Shown: positions 36,801 through 49,289 of the stretch, piece by piece
Position numbering within the stretch: position 1 is the first letter of the stretch
How the letters are laid out: each line of letters starts with the position of its first letter
Translations under genes and position numbers: made by a program
Source: Anseranas semipalmata
Lineage: Eukaryota > Chordata > Aves > Anseriformes > Anseranatidae
Direction: 5' to 3'
Assembly: GCA_013399115.1 (NCBI GenBank)
Contig: VXAA01004026.1
Span: forward strand, 690,211 to 754,210
Length of the DNA stretch: 64,000 nt
The notes under the pieces: generated by a model
Told to the model about the DNA's origin: nothing
The model's database searches: none
What the model saw: the letters and a program-made list of their open reading frames with translations, nothing else

Positions 36801-37569
36801 AAGGAAGCATTGTCACCAGAAGAGTATGGGAATGAACTGACACACATATACTGTATTTTCTTTGTCTTATACAGTGCAACAGTGAAAACAATAGAACTGT
36901 GGTGGAGAAAATTCTTTTAAAGCAGTCAATGTGATTTTCTTCTTTGGTGCCAACCACCCACACCTGGCTGTCTGGCCAAACCAGGATAGCAATGTCATCA
37001 CTGAGGCAGAATTAGATACAGCAGCCCACACCAGCAGCTGCTATTTTTATTTGCTTTGCTTGTTGCACTCGACCAGCAGAAGTGGCCTCTTATTGTTTTC
37101 CTGCCTTTTTATTTTGTGTTTTTATTAAGAGATATCTTAAAAAAACGAATTGCACTGAATATAGCATTTCAGCAACAGCAGATTTGTACACAGTGCTTTG
37201 GAGACAGAACACATAGATTATAAAATTTGTGCTGTTAAAAAATGAAAAAGCAACTTACCAAATATCAATTTTAAGTCCATTAGAAACTAGGAACTGGATG
37301 GTATCCACATGGCCACACAGGTGAAGGGCTGTGTTACCTTGATAATCAGTGGCCAGTAGGTCAGCACCGAACTTGTGCAAGAGTTGACAGATGTCTACAT
37401 TTCCTCTGGCTGCAGCAAGGTGAAGGCCAGTTCGGCCCCGGCTGTCACGAATATTTGGGTCAAAACCACTCTCTAACAGGCGTTTGGAATAGTTAAAATC
37501 TCCATCAATGCAAGCCTGCAGCAGTGGCACATTTGTCTGGGAAGAGTCGTTTACAAAAACGTAGGACAT
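30617..37569 (-). CDS. ANKRD46: ANKRD46, ankyrin repeat domain protein 46 (complete CDS, three coding exons)
   Basis: Joining 37569-37259, 35972-35814 and 30833-30617 gives 687 bases, that is 228 residues plus a stop, the same length as the mammalian protein. All junctions are GT-AG and the split codons rebuild correctly (TG|C for Cys104, AG|T for Ser157). The N-terminus [20 protein letters not shown] and the ankyrin consensus segments ([41 protein letters not shown]) mark about four ankyrin repeats over residues 10-140. A polar linker follows, then a single hydrophobic segment at about residues 193-216 ([20 protein letters not shown]) and a tail of about 12 residues, [11 protein letters not shown]. 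This is a tail-anchored-like membrane topology with the repeats in the cytosol. Its molecular function is not established in the family. The sequence appears almost identical to the mammalian one from memory. Confidence 0.97.
34068..34455 (-). mobile_element. CR1 LINE fragment with internal deletion
   Basis: The plus strand begins ACAGAGTCACAGAATGGCTT-like, the reverse complement of a CR1 3' end. The minus frame encodes [18 protein letters not shown], then DGALGNLV, with [12 protein letters not shown] further upstream. Compared with other copies it lacks seven codons (the EVFKARL segment). It sits in intron 3 of ANKRD46 in the same orientation as the gene. Confidence 0.92.
34860..35510 (-). 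mobile_element. Old CR1/L3-like LINE remnant
   Basis: Plus-strand text at about 35130-35450 ('gccagtatcatttacgaaaattttaagtaagcaccgtcccagaacc', then 'gttcaaatagatgaaaagtctgctatcc') follows in order the reverse complement of an old CR1-superfamily reverse-transcriptase region. No frame is left. This is assigned from recalled wording, and the boundaries are approximate. Confidence 0.6.
35814..35972 (-). CDS. ANKRD46: ANKRD46 second coding exon (exon 3)
   Basis: This 159-base exon lies between the acceptor ATTTTAG and the donor AAAG|GTATTT. It encodes residues 104-156 plus two bases of codon 157: the last ankyrin repeat ([15 protein letters not shown]) and the acidic and polar linker ending QTAESE. 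Confidence 0.96.
35973..37258 (-). other. ANKRD46: ANKRD46 intron 2
   Basis: This 1286-base intron has the donor GTAAGT and the acceptor ATTTTAG. No repeat or gene was recognised inside it. Confidence 0.93.
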
Positions 37570-37601
37570 TGTTCTGATTCTCTCCGGAGTAGATGACAAA
37601 C
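37259..37601 (-). CDS. ANKRD46: ANKRD46 first coding exon (exon 2)
   Basis: A minus-strand acceptor (TTTCTTGCAG) ends at 37602. It is followed by 32 bases of 5' UTR and the ATG at 37569-37567. The exon encodes residues 1-103 plus two bases of codon 104, covering the first two to three ankyrin repeats, and ends at the donor TTTG|GTAAGT. The start is chosen because it begins the conserved [10 protein letters not shown] segment. Coding length is 311 bases. Confidence 0.97.
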
Positions 37602-40600
37602 CTGCAAGAAAAAGTGGGAAAAGTGACGGTGAAGCCAGGCAAGTAAATACAGTGCAGATACTCAGTAGACTGCTCAGGTTCCCAAACAAGAATGCAAACT
37701 AGCTTATGAACCAACTCTGAAATCTTCCTGTCCTACATATTAATTTCATGTGCTGCATTCCCTTCTGGTAATATGGAAGGAACTCTCTTTACTCTTACTC
37801 ACACCCCTGGAAACAGTAGCATAGCGTTGTTATTACAGAAAACTGGTAAGATCAATATCACAAATGCAAGACAGGTGAGTAACTTTCACCTAGGAAGAGA
37901 TCGCATAAGTAGAATTGATATTAAAGTATAAAACACTGTAGATCAGAACCGAAAGAAGAGAGAAGAACCACCTTTCATAAACTGGCAGACTATAAATCAA
38001 TTAACAGATACAGTGACACGAACTGCAATTCTTACTAGCTATACGCAAAGCTTCTCCAGTGGGACTTCCACCACCTGAATTTGAACTTTGATACACACAG
38101 TACAATCAGTTGCTGAAAATGCCTGGCTACTATGAATACTAATTCCTATATTCTGCAAGAAATATATTTTTCAACACTTTGCAGAGCATTATTTTTATAG
38201 TGCCATAGATACACAAACTACTGACCAAACAAGAGCAAGTGATGGGGACCATGGAAAACTGAGTGTATTACGTGAAACTGTCCACCAGAATGTGAAAACT
38301 GAAAATGGGTACAAGGAGGACAATGATAAAGTCAAGTGGAACTATTGTGTGTTCAGCTAGAACCCCAATACGGAGAAGCACAAATATAGTTTCTCTGGAT
38401 TAATATTACATAAAAGATTAATTCCTTTTCTGTATCAGGAAGATAAGTGTCATTTCACCATGGATTTATTGATATTTCATGAAACATGATTTAAGTTTTG
38501 CACAAGAATACTTTAAGGATGATTCAAATAATGAGGGTATGATGATACTGTGGACTTACGGGACACAGAAAAGGTGACTTGAAAACACTATGAAAAAAAA
38601 TAATGACTATGCAAGAGGATGACAACATTGTGCATGAGGCAACAGTAAGAAAAAATGAAAATATCTAGGAGACTGGACAGCAAAGCTTTGCACTGCCTCA
38701 GAGGGGAGGCAAAAAAAAAAAATCATATAAACCTGTAAAAATCCTTAGAAGAAATCTCCATACAGCCATGACACAGTTCAAGTGACAGGAAAGAAAAGTA
38801 ATTTTACTAGATAAACTCTGAATGGAAACTGAAATTTCAGGAGAAATACTATCTCCCACTTGACTAAGGTTGGTAATTTGGGTTAAGGTTGTAGCAGTGC
38901 TCTGATTAACTGTATGAGCCTCTTAGAAGACTGCTATATGCAGATTTAAATTTTCTCATCTATATAAGGTATCCTTCTACACCAGTGCACTCATTCAGCT
39001 ATGAGAATGGAAACATGGCCAGTAGCCAAAGAATTCAATTTAAAACCTCTCCTTTTTTTTGAGAGTTTATAAAGTCTGTATTTTACAGCTCTTCCCCTAT
39101 GTTTTAGATCAAATGCAAGATCAGAGCACCTACAGGAGTCATTTCACAATGTTTATGAACTGGTCTGATGAACAGCTTTGGGGCTGTTGAGATTAATAAT
39201 TCATATTTAAACTCCACTAGTTTGTATTTCCTATCTGGACAAACTCTGCTACATGCATCAACAATGTCTAGTTTCCCTGTGCAGGAATGCACAACTTTTT
39301 TTTCCTATCTTGGACGCAAAAGATAAAGAGATGGAAATAGCTTCTATGTCTTGGTATCTGTGTAAGAAATGATTTTAGAGTACATTCCCCGAGGCTGCAA
39401 GTATGTTTTTAAGCACGTGATGGTATATCACCGGCTCAAGCACCCTTTCCCACAATCATCTCCAATAGCAAAAGGCGAGTTCACTGATACAACATAAAAC
39501 ATTTCATGCAAGACTAGTGTTATTTAGGGCACGAACAGATCTCTTACAGTTCTGCACAGAAAGAAAGGACAACGTACTTGTATTCTCAACGAGTATGTTA
39601 CAAAACCTTGGTTGTTACAAAGCTAGGATTCCCAGTTGACAGCAATTTCAATTTTCTTGCCCACTTTCCACCCAAATCATAAGTAATATGAGAACTCTGC
39701 TGGTTCAATCCTTGCTGAGAAAAATATCAGACACAAATTCTGTATGATGCAATTGACACCTTTGCATTCTGCACTAAACCTTCCCGAAAGCAAGATCATA
39801 AATAACTTAGAAACCTGCAGTGATCAAGCATATTAACAGCATAAAACCCTACTTGTACCTGATAAAAAAATCATGGCTTGCTTATAAAGCAGTATTTGAG
39901 TGCTCAAACCTGTTTAATAAAAAAGGCCTAACATAAATCAACAACAGAATATTATACTGGAAGAAAAGTATGCTATTTGAGAAACAGTATGGCATGCTCT
40001 GTTAAATGTAAACTTATGTTTATATTTTCATACCAGATGTGTGGGCCTGGTGAAGCCTCGCAGAATTTCCTGTCGCTTCACATACAACGCCGATCAAACA
40101 CCAGCTAACAGCACCAGAACAAACCTTCACCACACGATCTTCTCAGGAGAGGAAGCAAGATTAACAGGTATCCGAACGTATAACTGAAAATATTTCTGAT
40201 TCACAACTTATTTTCACTGAAATCTTTTAGAATTGATCACTGAAGTGCACAAGACTAAAGTGAAACCTTAGTATTTCACAGTAAGAAAGAATTAAAAAAA
40301 AAAATCCTCCTTCCTAATGCTTGAAGACTGTGGACTAAACAAATGCATTCTCGCATTCACAAAAAAAAATCAGTACCATCTGGTTTGATTTAGCTTTGTG
40401 ATTAAAAAAGGTTTTTCTACAAACACAATTCTATTTTACATATGGCTACCTAATAGATGCCAGATATGAGCTGCATACAAAGCTGAACTATACCATAACC
40501 TATACTACACCTAAAATGCCAGTCCCCAAAGAATATATTCTTGCCTCAAATGTAATCCAATTTTGCAAAATTTCCTAACAAAACTCAGAAAAATATTACA

Positions 40601-41216
40601 ATAGTCAACTCAATTAGAAATTTTTGAATGAGCAAACTGGTTACATTTAATTCCACAGTATGTATAAAAAATGTTACTATTGTAATGAATATCTAATTAA
40701 GGGTACTTCGAAAAAAAATCCAAAGCATTAGGCATTCTCTTTACTCTGAAGGTGAGTCAGAAAACAACTCTGAATCTACCCAGAAGCTGGTGCACCTACC
40801 ATTAAGCACTAATGTCACAAAGGGACGTGCATTAGTTAGTAACAAGACACTAAAGTGTTGTAAAATGAGCATTCTGAATAGCCCTACAAATTGCTACTAC
40901 TGGAGTTAAATTAATAGGGTTCAATAAATGACTGCTCCTAAAAAATGCATCACTGTCTTCTGAAAATGCATCTTTTACATTACACCTCTATAAAAAGAAA
41001 GAAAAGTTTCACTGTTAGTAACGTGGTACTGTGATAGGAAATCAGCTTTGAGAAAAAAGTAAATTCAAATATGTTCTCCCCAGCAAGAAGAATTCCTGTT
41101 ATAAAAGTGTAATGTAAGCATACATTTTCCCTAAATTTATACGACATGCCTGAGCACAGCATACTCTTATTAATAGTTTTAGAAATTTTGCTGTAAGCCA
41201 CTTCTTCAATGATACA

Positions 41217-41885
41217 CATTGACAGTCGGCTGAACATGAGCCAGCAGTGTGCTCAGGTGGCCAAGAAGGCCAATAGCATCCTGGCTTGTATCAGGAACAG
41301 TGTGGCCAGCAGGACTAGGGAGGTGATTGTCCCCCTGTACTCGGCTCTGGTGAGGCCGCACCTCGAGTACTGTGTTCAGTTTTGGGCCCCTCACTACAAG
41401 AAGGACATGGAGGTGCTCGAGAGAGTCCAGAGAAGGGCAACGAAGCTGGCGAGGGGTCTCGAGAACAAGCCTTACGAGGAGCGGCTGAGGGAGCTGGGGT
41501 TGTTCAGCCTGGAGAAGAGGAGGCTCAGGGGTGACCTTATCGCTCTCTACAGGTACCTTAAAGGAGGCTGTAGTGAGGTAGGGATTGGTCTCTTCTCCCA
41601 CATGCCTGGTGACAGGACGAGGGGGAATGGGCTAAAGTTGCGTCAGGGGAGGTTTAGGTTGAATGTTAGGAAAAACTTCTTTACCGAAAGGGTAGTTAGG
41701 CATTGGAATGGGCTGCCCAGGGAAGTGGTTGAGTCACCATCCCTGGAGGTCTTTAAAAGACGTTTAGATGTTGAGCTTAGAGATATGGTTTAGTGTGGGC
41801 CTTGTTAGAGTTAGGTCAGAGGTTGGACTAGGTGATCTTGGAGGTCTCTTCCAACCTGAACAATTCTGTGATTCTGTGATTCTGT
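41217..41885 (+). mobile_element. Young 5'-truncated CR1 with an intact ORF2 C-terminal frame
   Basis: An open frame of about 190 codons, read without a stop to 41793, encodes the CR1 ORF2 C-terminus: [60 protein letters not shown] and [19 protein letters not shown]. The element ends with a 3' UTR and tandem ATTCTGTG octamers at about 41863-41881, a complete 3' terminus. The lack of frame damage suggests a recent insertion. It lacks the endonuclease and reverse-transcriptase domains, so it cannot move on its own. It lies antisense to ANKRD46 in intron 1. Confidence 0.95.
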
Positions 41886-44555
41886 TTAGTACAGGATGCA
41901 AAAATCGAACTATTCTGTTTTCAAGAGGAATGCTTGTATGAAGTGATTACGTAAGACTAATTTACTTTTATTTATTAGCAGTCAGTTGCCTGCCACTGTA
42001 CCGCGTAGAGCCGTAACTCAATGTCACACACTAACCCGTTCTGTAACACGCTCAAACCTGTGGAAGCAGAAGCCAGGAGTCATCTTGAATAATTCAAAAC
42101 CTAGAGCTAGATGCAAGTTTTGTTACTGCTCAAACTACTCCTAAATGTGCACTAACCGTGGATGGTTTTATTTTACAGTAAACGTACGGTTTTGCCTCTG
42201 CCTTCTCAGTAGTTACCAAATAGCTCCAGCAAGAGGAGCTGGATTGTTATGAGACAGAATCACCAACGGGACCAGAGTCTCTCCACCACAAAAATATTAA
42301 TGGACTTGATGAGTTGTAATTAATCACCCAATTACTGCTACACGACTTACCAACTCTGTAAAACAACAGTATTTCCACGAACATTCAGAAAAACTGAAGT
42401 TAATTATCACTTTTCAAGTAACACTTTGGAACAAAGGCACACTGTCAGATCACACAATAGTTGAGACTTCTCCATTCTGAGAGACACACTGACATCTAGA
42501 ACCTAAGCATCAGTAAGATTACCACCAGAGAAACTGCCATTAACAGATGGAAACTTAAAATTAAGGACAAAACCCATCTCCCCCACCCCCTGCCTCAGCA
42601 AAACAGACAACAGGCGTTACTTATAAAAATCTGCATTTGCCAACTCCCTCATGGCAAACAACTTCCTCTCTTTGTAATACATTTTTGGAGTACTTCAGTG
42701 GCAGTGGCTTCTGAGCTCCTTCTTCCTCTCCAGTTTTTAAATGAATGAAGCATTCCAGCTTGAGCACTCTGCTTAAACTGTAAGCCTGTGCTCTCTGAAG
42801 GCAAAGTTTCCACTCAGATAGAACAGTGACCTTAAAAATATTACAAAAACATAAACTGTCTTTGGGTATACATGGCAATATATTTAAAAAGATGTAATTT
42901 AATCATAACAACAACAACAAAACCCACCACCCTGTCTGTGTATCCTCTGAACACTGATGAAATGTAGGCCAAATAATATTATTCTCTTTCCTTTTCTGGG
43001 TAGGCTGAGGGAGAAAATCCTTGCAAAGCTTTCATGCACGCTTGTTTTTACGTGCAAGTTATTGAGGAGTCACTTATCTGAATAAATGTTATATTTAGTC
43101 AAAAATCATATGATCAATTACCATCTTTGTTTAGGAAAACCCACCATTATCTACATCAAGTTCCATCGACAGCTCTGTATCTTCTACTAAAAATCTTCAG
43201 CTGTTCAGTCCAACTGGATTAGAGTTTTATTTCTCCACTAATACGGATCTGCTGCAAAAAGCAGCACATCAGATTTAGTACAGCATTATGTCTGCTGCAG
43301 CATTTTCCCTTCTTTAGTTATTTTTTCAATAGTTTCTGGATTCAAGGTATCACAGCAGGCTCTTAACACCTACCTCTCCTTTTCATGTCTCTAGCCAGGG
43401 TAAGTGGTAATACAAGACAACATTATTTATGACATTTGTCTACAGTCATTCCCATTCCTTCCTGCAGATGCATAAGATACACAGGTCTATTCTCTTGATG
43501 CCAGGACCATCCTGCAGGCAGAAACTTTGGTGCACTGCATACACATGGTGCTTTGCACATACAGCCTACAAAGTGCTTTATGAAAAAAAAAAATAATTAT
43601 TGCTCTTTTACGGATCAGTAGATAGTGGCATTAGAAACAGAGAGCTTTGCTTATCATTGTACAGTATGTCAACATTAAAAGATAAAAAATAAACAGGTCC
43701 TCAAATGCCAATCCAGGGTTGTTGAATGTTTCCCTAGATAACACAGTACTTTCATTGTGTATTTACATACATGGAATCAGGGAACAATAGGAACGAGGTC
43801 ATTCTTTTTAAATACCTTTATTGACAAGAAGATTCACAAACATCCTTTCTAGACTTAACTGGTAATTCAATTGCATTACATGTTTCAGTGCACTTCTATC
43901 AAATACGCATTTAAGTATTTCTGAACCTTGCCCATTTTTTATCTTCTGCGAAGGAACTATTCAGATAGCAAGGCAATTTACAGCAGTTAGAAACAGATGA
44001 TCTGTAACTTTAATTCCCCACAACTGGCTCAGGTCAATCAGTAAAGTAACTTCAGTATTTCTTTGATGATTGCGGTCAGTTTGAAAACATCTGCTTTTAT
44101 AGAAAGTTACTGAATCAGTCACACTGGTCATAATTATCAACTTCTTCACAAACCTTTATTCAAATTCCTTCTTTGGTTCTGCTGGGAACATGCAGGATGC
44201 TAACGCATGTCAATCAAGAAAATATTAAAGTCCATTGCAGTTTTTTCTTTCTTTTTTTTTTTTTTTTAAGAAACTAGAGAGAATTAGTTCCATTCCTACC
44301 AAAAGTTTAAATTTGCTGCAGATCTTGAAACAGTCTTCTGGAAAAGAAGACAACTCTAACTGAGCAACAAGAGATCGTCAATAACTGGCTAGCTGTAACT
44401 GCAGAAGTATGCACACTATTTGTATCTAGAAGAATACTGCCACCATGTGGACTGACAAATTCCTGTTCAACTGAAGTAAATGGTGTGATGGATAATCCTG
44501 GACTCGCACAGATTTTCTAGATTTTATGGTGTTTTCTAATTTCCTGAGAAGGAAA

Positions 44556-44680
44556 TCACAGAATCACAGAAAGGCTGAGGCTGGCAGGGACCTCTGGAGA
44601 CCATTTGGTCCAACTCCCTGCTCAAGCTGGGACACGCAGAGCCGCTTGCCCAGGACCATGTCCAGGTAGTTTCTGAAGAG
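44556..44680 (-). mobile_element. CR1 3'-end fragment
   Basis: It begins CACAGAATCACAGAAAGGCT and continues with 'gacctctggagaccatttggtccaactccctgctcaagctggg', the reverse complement of a CR1 3' UTR. It stops near 'gtccaggtagtttctga'. Confidence 0.88.
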
Positions 44681-45639
44681 AGAGATGAAAGAGATGGAAG
44701 AAATGATGGAAGGCCTGGAAACTTGATAAAAAAGAATTCTGAAATTCAAACTGTTGTTCCTTTGTTGCACAGACAGCGATCTTTGTTTAAGCACTGATCC
44801 TTTATTAGTGAAATGAGGACTTCTCTATATGTCTTGAGTTCTGAAGATACAGGTTTTTCCTTTAAAAAAGTATGCATTTATGCCTGTTCCATGGAAAACA
44901 AACAAACAAAAAAAGCCCAGTCTTTACACAGACAAACAATAACTCTCATATGACAAGTTCACTAAAGTGGGAAACCTTCTGCCTCCAGTAGGAATTGTCA
45001 GAAGCCACAGCTCAATCAGCTTTATTCCAGCAATAAAGCACGCTAAGAATCAAGAACCTGCCACTAAACCACTTATGACTATATAGCCTACATTCTCTTA
45101 TTTCTTATAATGTATACGTTAGCTTATATGCTTTCACTAATACATGACCTTGAAAGACATGACCTTAGTAATGTATGCAACCTCAAATCCACTTTAATGG
45201 CTAGAGAACAGAAGCAGGTCACTTTAAAGAGCAGAAGTCTCCTAAATTTGTACATTTACATATAACAGATTATTTGACTTTACTTTTGAAATACTACATT
45301 GTGCTGCTTTTTCATTACAGTTTATAATTTTGTATCAACAACTAACACCAATAAGAAGCTAAGGAATGCTGTCAGACACATAACTCTTGCCATGACTCTG
45401 GACACAGGCATTTCTGCTCTGAATTTTCATGTTCACACAGTAAATCATGAAACCAATTTATCAAATCTAACTTGTTAATTGATATATTTACTTGTTCCAA
45501 ATATTCTAAATCTCCATCAATATAGTATGATTTTTTACTATATACTTCCTGAGATGAGGGATGGAGGCAGAACTGCACACCGTTTGAGGTGAACCACAGA
45601 TGAACACAATTGCATGAAAAGATTTTCCCTTTTGTTCTT

Positions 45640-47000
45640 TACATGTTTTCCAACAATATTTACTATTTGATTTACCTTTCTGACTGCATTATGGGTACAT
45701 TTTCACGGAACCATTTATCATAATTACAAAATACTGCTCATTACTGAAAGCCCACGATTTCATATGGGGCTCAGGAATCTTTTCACCCTATCTGAATCAC
45801 TCTACATACCTACACTGAATTTCCTGTGCCGTTATATATATTATCCAGCTACTCAGTTTTACAGGGTCCATCTGCAGTTTTTCATAGCTGATCTTATCTT
45901 TACTACTCACGTCATCAGCAAACACTATCACCTTGTTGCTCACTGCCTCTTCTACGCTGTCCATGGAAATGCTGACAGTTCAGAATCCAGAATGGAACCC
46001 TGCAGAACTAAAATTTTCTTCCACTGATCATAAGTTCATAAAATCGCCCACCTGGGTCCTGCTCACCCAGCGCTCTGCTTTCAACAGTGGCAATCAGAGA
46101 AGCTTGCTGGGGAGAGCACGCGAGCCCAGCTGCTTTCTGCAGCCCGCTCCCCTCACAGCGCCAGCAGCCACTGCTCTTACAGGGGGACCCTCGCGGCCCC
46201 TCAGCAGATCTCTTGCCCGTGAGGTTGCCTCATCCCTTCCCAAACCTGCCCACACTTCGGCCTCCACAGCTGCCTACCCCCCCGCTGCATCCTTCCCTAG
46301 GACCCCCAAACCACCGCCCGCCAGGCCCTGCAGGCGACCCCTCCTCTCGTGCCGCAGGGCTGGGTGAGCAACTCTCCCCGCACCCACCTCCTTCCTTTCA
46401 TGCGTCCCGATCAGGCCCCAGCCACCTCCTCTCCCATGTGAACAATCCCGACCTTCCAGTCGTTCCTCCTGTGGACACCGATGCCCTTGGCCCTTTCGGT
46501 TGCCCCTCCCTAACCCACCGGGTCCCTCTTCAGCTGCACAGACCAGAACCACGCTGCCGCAGCCAAACGGTGCCCTCTGTCTTCTCCTCAGTGCCCGCCC
46601 TGGGACACTCGCCATCCTCCCGGCTCCCTGGCTGCCATGGCACACCGAGCTGGCGCTTTCAAGGAACTGCCAAGGATGACAACTCCAAGAGCTTCTTCTT
46701 GAGTGGTGGCTGCCACGTAAATCATGAGTTCAGCACCATACGAACATGGTTTAGATTATTCTACCCAAGACATCGCCTTAGCTTTGTGCACACTGAAGCT
46801 CACACACCACCTTCTTTAGTCTGGCAATTTATTTTTACCCTCTTTTTAATTTTTCCACGCAACTATTTCTGCACATAGGAAACCTTTTTTGTGCTCTAAG
46901 TGACTAGTAGCCTTAAAAGTCTCTGGTAGGGACCCTTTTTTTTTCCTTAATGCTTCCTGAAATTCCAAGTAAGCTGTATAAAGCACATCACCTGCATCTA
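45640..47000 (-). mobile_element. Old CR1/L3-like LINE split by the GC-rich unit
   Basis: Left of the GC-rich unit, 45640-46035 reads like the reverse complement of an old LINE ('ctacactgaatttcctgtgccg', 'cgtcatcagcaaacactatcacc', 'ggaaccctgcagaac'). Right of it, 46815-47000 appears to continue the same consensus ('ctggcaatttatttttaccctc', then 'cctgaaattccaagtaagctg'). The two halves appear in consensus order on both sides of 46065-46814, so the unit interrupts the LINE. Assignment is from recalled consensus wording. Confidence 0.6.
46065..46814. repeat. GC-rich duplicated unit, copy 2 (full length)
   Basis: This is the longer partner of 3078-3660, with about 98% identity over the shared bases and about 172 additional bases at 46477-46648. 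Its final stretch of about 65 bases (46749-46814) repeats the LINE-like tail seen in copy 1. A 263-codon open frame runs through it, but it is dominated by Pro, Ser and Arg, includes LINE tail sequence and has no recognisable domain, so I do not call it a gene. The unit lies in ANKRD46 intron 1. Confidence 0.8.
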
Positions 47001-49289
47001 CCATGCTACTCAGTAATCCTTAGTGGAAGCTGACTAGCCTTAAAGAAGTCAAACCTCTAAAAATGTGTTCAAACTCGGCCAGAACCAGTCCCTAACAAAT
47101 GAAGGCACAGCAAGGACGGGTATACACCTCTCTCCGCACTTCTCTGGGGAAGAGGAAAGGCAAGCATTCTAGACCATCCATGGGAAAACAATAAACCAGA
47201 AGCCTTTCCTGAAACATGCAGCTGCCCTTTATCCCCACCCATTATGCTGATCTGATGCTCTAAGAGGTCTTGAGCATGCTGGGGAATATAATACCATCAA
47301 TGCACATTAAAAGATTTATTCCTTTAAGCTTATGTTAGAAAATTCTGCTGATTTTGCTGTGTTACCTGGATGTGAGAAATTTGCCCAGTGGCAAAGCTGG
47401 GCAATTCTACAGCTCTGTTGCACTTAGACTCTGGTTTTAGTTTATATACCTACACTACTTTCCCAAGCTGCATTTCTTTCTGTTACTCTGTTGATAAAAT
47501 TTCAATTGACTAAGTCCTGCAGTAGAGAGATGGCTTCTGTGAGGTACTGCATGAGATTAGAGCAAAACTTTTTTCCCTATGTACTTAGAAAACATCGCTT
47601 TTAAAGGGTAAAACAAATCAAAACAAACCTGAACTTCTCAGTATTCCATGTACTTAGTGAGTATCATCGTTAAACAGTAAAGCACACCTGAGCATTTCAG
47701 TATTTGTGCTCTTAACTTAGGTGACAGCAGAATCACAGTAAACAACAAATAATTACCAACAACCGAAGTTTGGTGTAACAGGCACATGCACCCAAGGCAA
47801 GCTTGTCAGCCGGTCATCTACACTGACGGCATGCTACGAACGGCCTCCACACAAAGCTGAACGCATCAGGGGTCCTGTACTTCACACAATGTGTATAAAC
47901 AAATGCCCTCTGAAATACCTTATGTCCACGTTAACTGATACATCTAGAAGTGGAGCACAAGTGAGATCATGTGGGAGGCAACCAACAGGCTGCTGGGAAG
48001 AAAAAACAGCCCTCAAAATTCCAACATACCCAAAAGACAAGAGCCACTAGTAGTTCACACCGTGGATAACTAGGTATCACAGGTCCTTGGCTGCAGATGA
48101 GGACTTCAAGGCCACATGTGTTCAGAAATTAACTGCACAAGAACAGAAATTGGGACAGGTGGATGTGGAATGCAGTCAACTTAAGGCATCAACTGGAATC
48201 CCTCTCTCTTGCTGATGAGGCAACTCTAAATGTAAGATACCAAAACCTGCTGAGAGGAAACCTAACACTAAGTGCAGATCAGAACTGATTTTTATAGTCC
48301 GTTCTTGCAGAGGCAAACTAGCGCTCTTCTGGAAAGAAGACAGCAGATGCACATACCATGCTTCAGTCTTTGACTCATCTCAGCCTACCCTTTAATACCT
48401 TCTTTTCAACTCAAAAAGAGAGCAATTAGCATGTATCATATTCTGACTGTCACCAATTCTACTAGTCAGACTGCAAACATTACTATAAATATTTTTCTTC
48501 TAAAAACCACATTTAACAAGTTCTTGTTAATAAACTATTTTACAAATAAAACAAAGAAGAAAAACAGACCTAAGGTCTACAGGTAAGGACAGCTCAGTCC
48601 CCTGCTGCAGCAAGCGAAACCAATCACTTTTACAAACCAGTCACTTTCCAGCTAAAATAATTTGTTGGGTTCTTGCTTCTCCTTGACCTTTGGGAAGGCT
48701 GCTCCTGAACATCAGCGCTCTGGTGGCTAGAAATTTTCACATATTATTATAATCTTAAAATCTACGTTAAATTATCCATGTATCAACACCACTCTTAAAC
48801 TAAATTTAATTCCCTTCATAATGTTTACCTTGATGTTTCAACCGAAAGCAAAAAAGACCTCTATTCTGCAAAGCTAAAGAGACCAAATGCTTCTTTCAAT
48901 ATAGACTCTTCATTTCCCTACCTGTTCTAGGCTCATCTTCCTGCATCTGTTCCACTTCACCTGTTTATTTGACGACAATTAACGCTGCATGAAGCATTCT
49001 AGCATTTTGTTCATAGATAATAGTAACTTCTGCTGGTTCACCACAGCTCTGCATTCACTTTTTTCACAATTACTTATCTTGAAACTACCCCATGCACATT
49101 TTGGGTTTGTGTTGCTTTAAACTGATAACGATTTCTCTGTAAATCGTGTGCTTACAAGTTTGCAACTGCAAAACTTTGTTCTTTAAATCCTTGCATTTTA
49201 TTTAAGTTATTATTATACTTCTTTCATTCTCTAGTTCTTATGATCATCTAATTTTTCCTGTGTAGTACTGTTATCCTCTTCTATATTGC

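Noticed and set aside
46087..46878. 263-codon frame in the GC-rich unit
   Set aside because: The first copy breaks the frame at the gap. The product has no domain, and its C-terminal part is LINE-like sequence, so it is treated as a repeat-borne frame.
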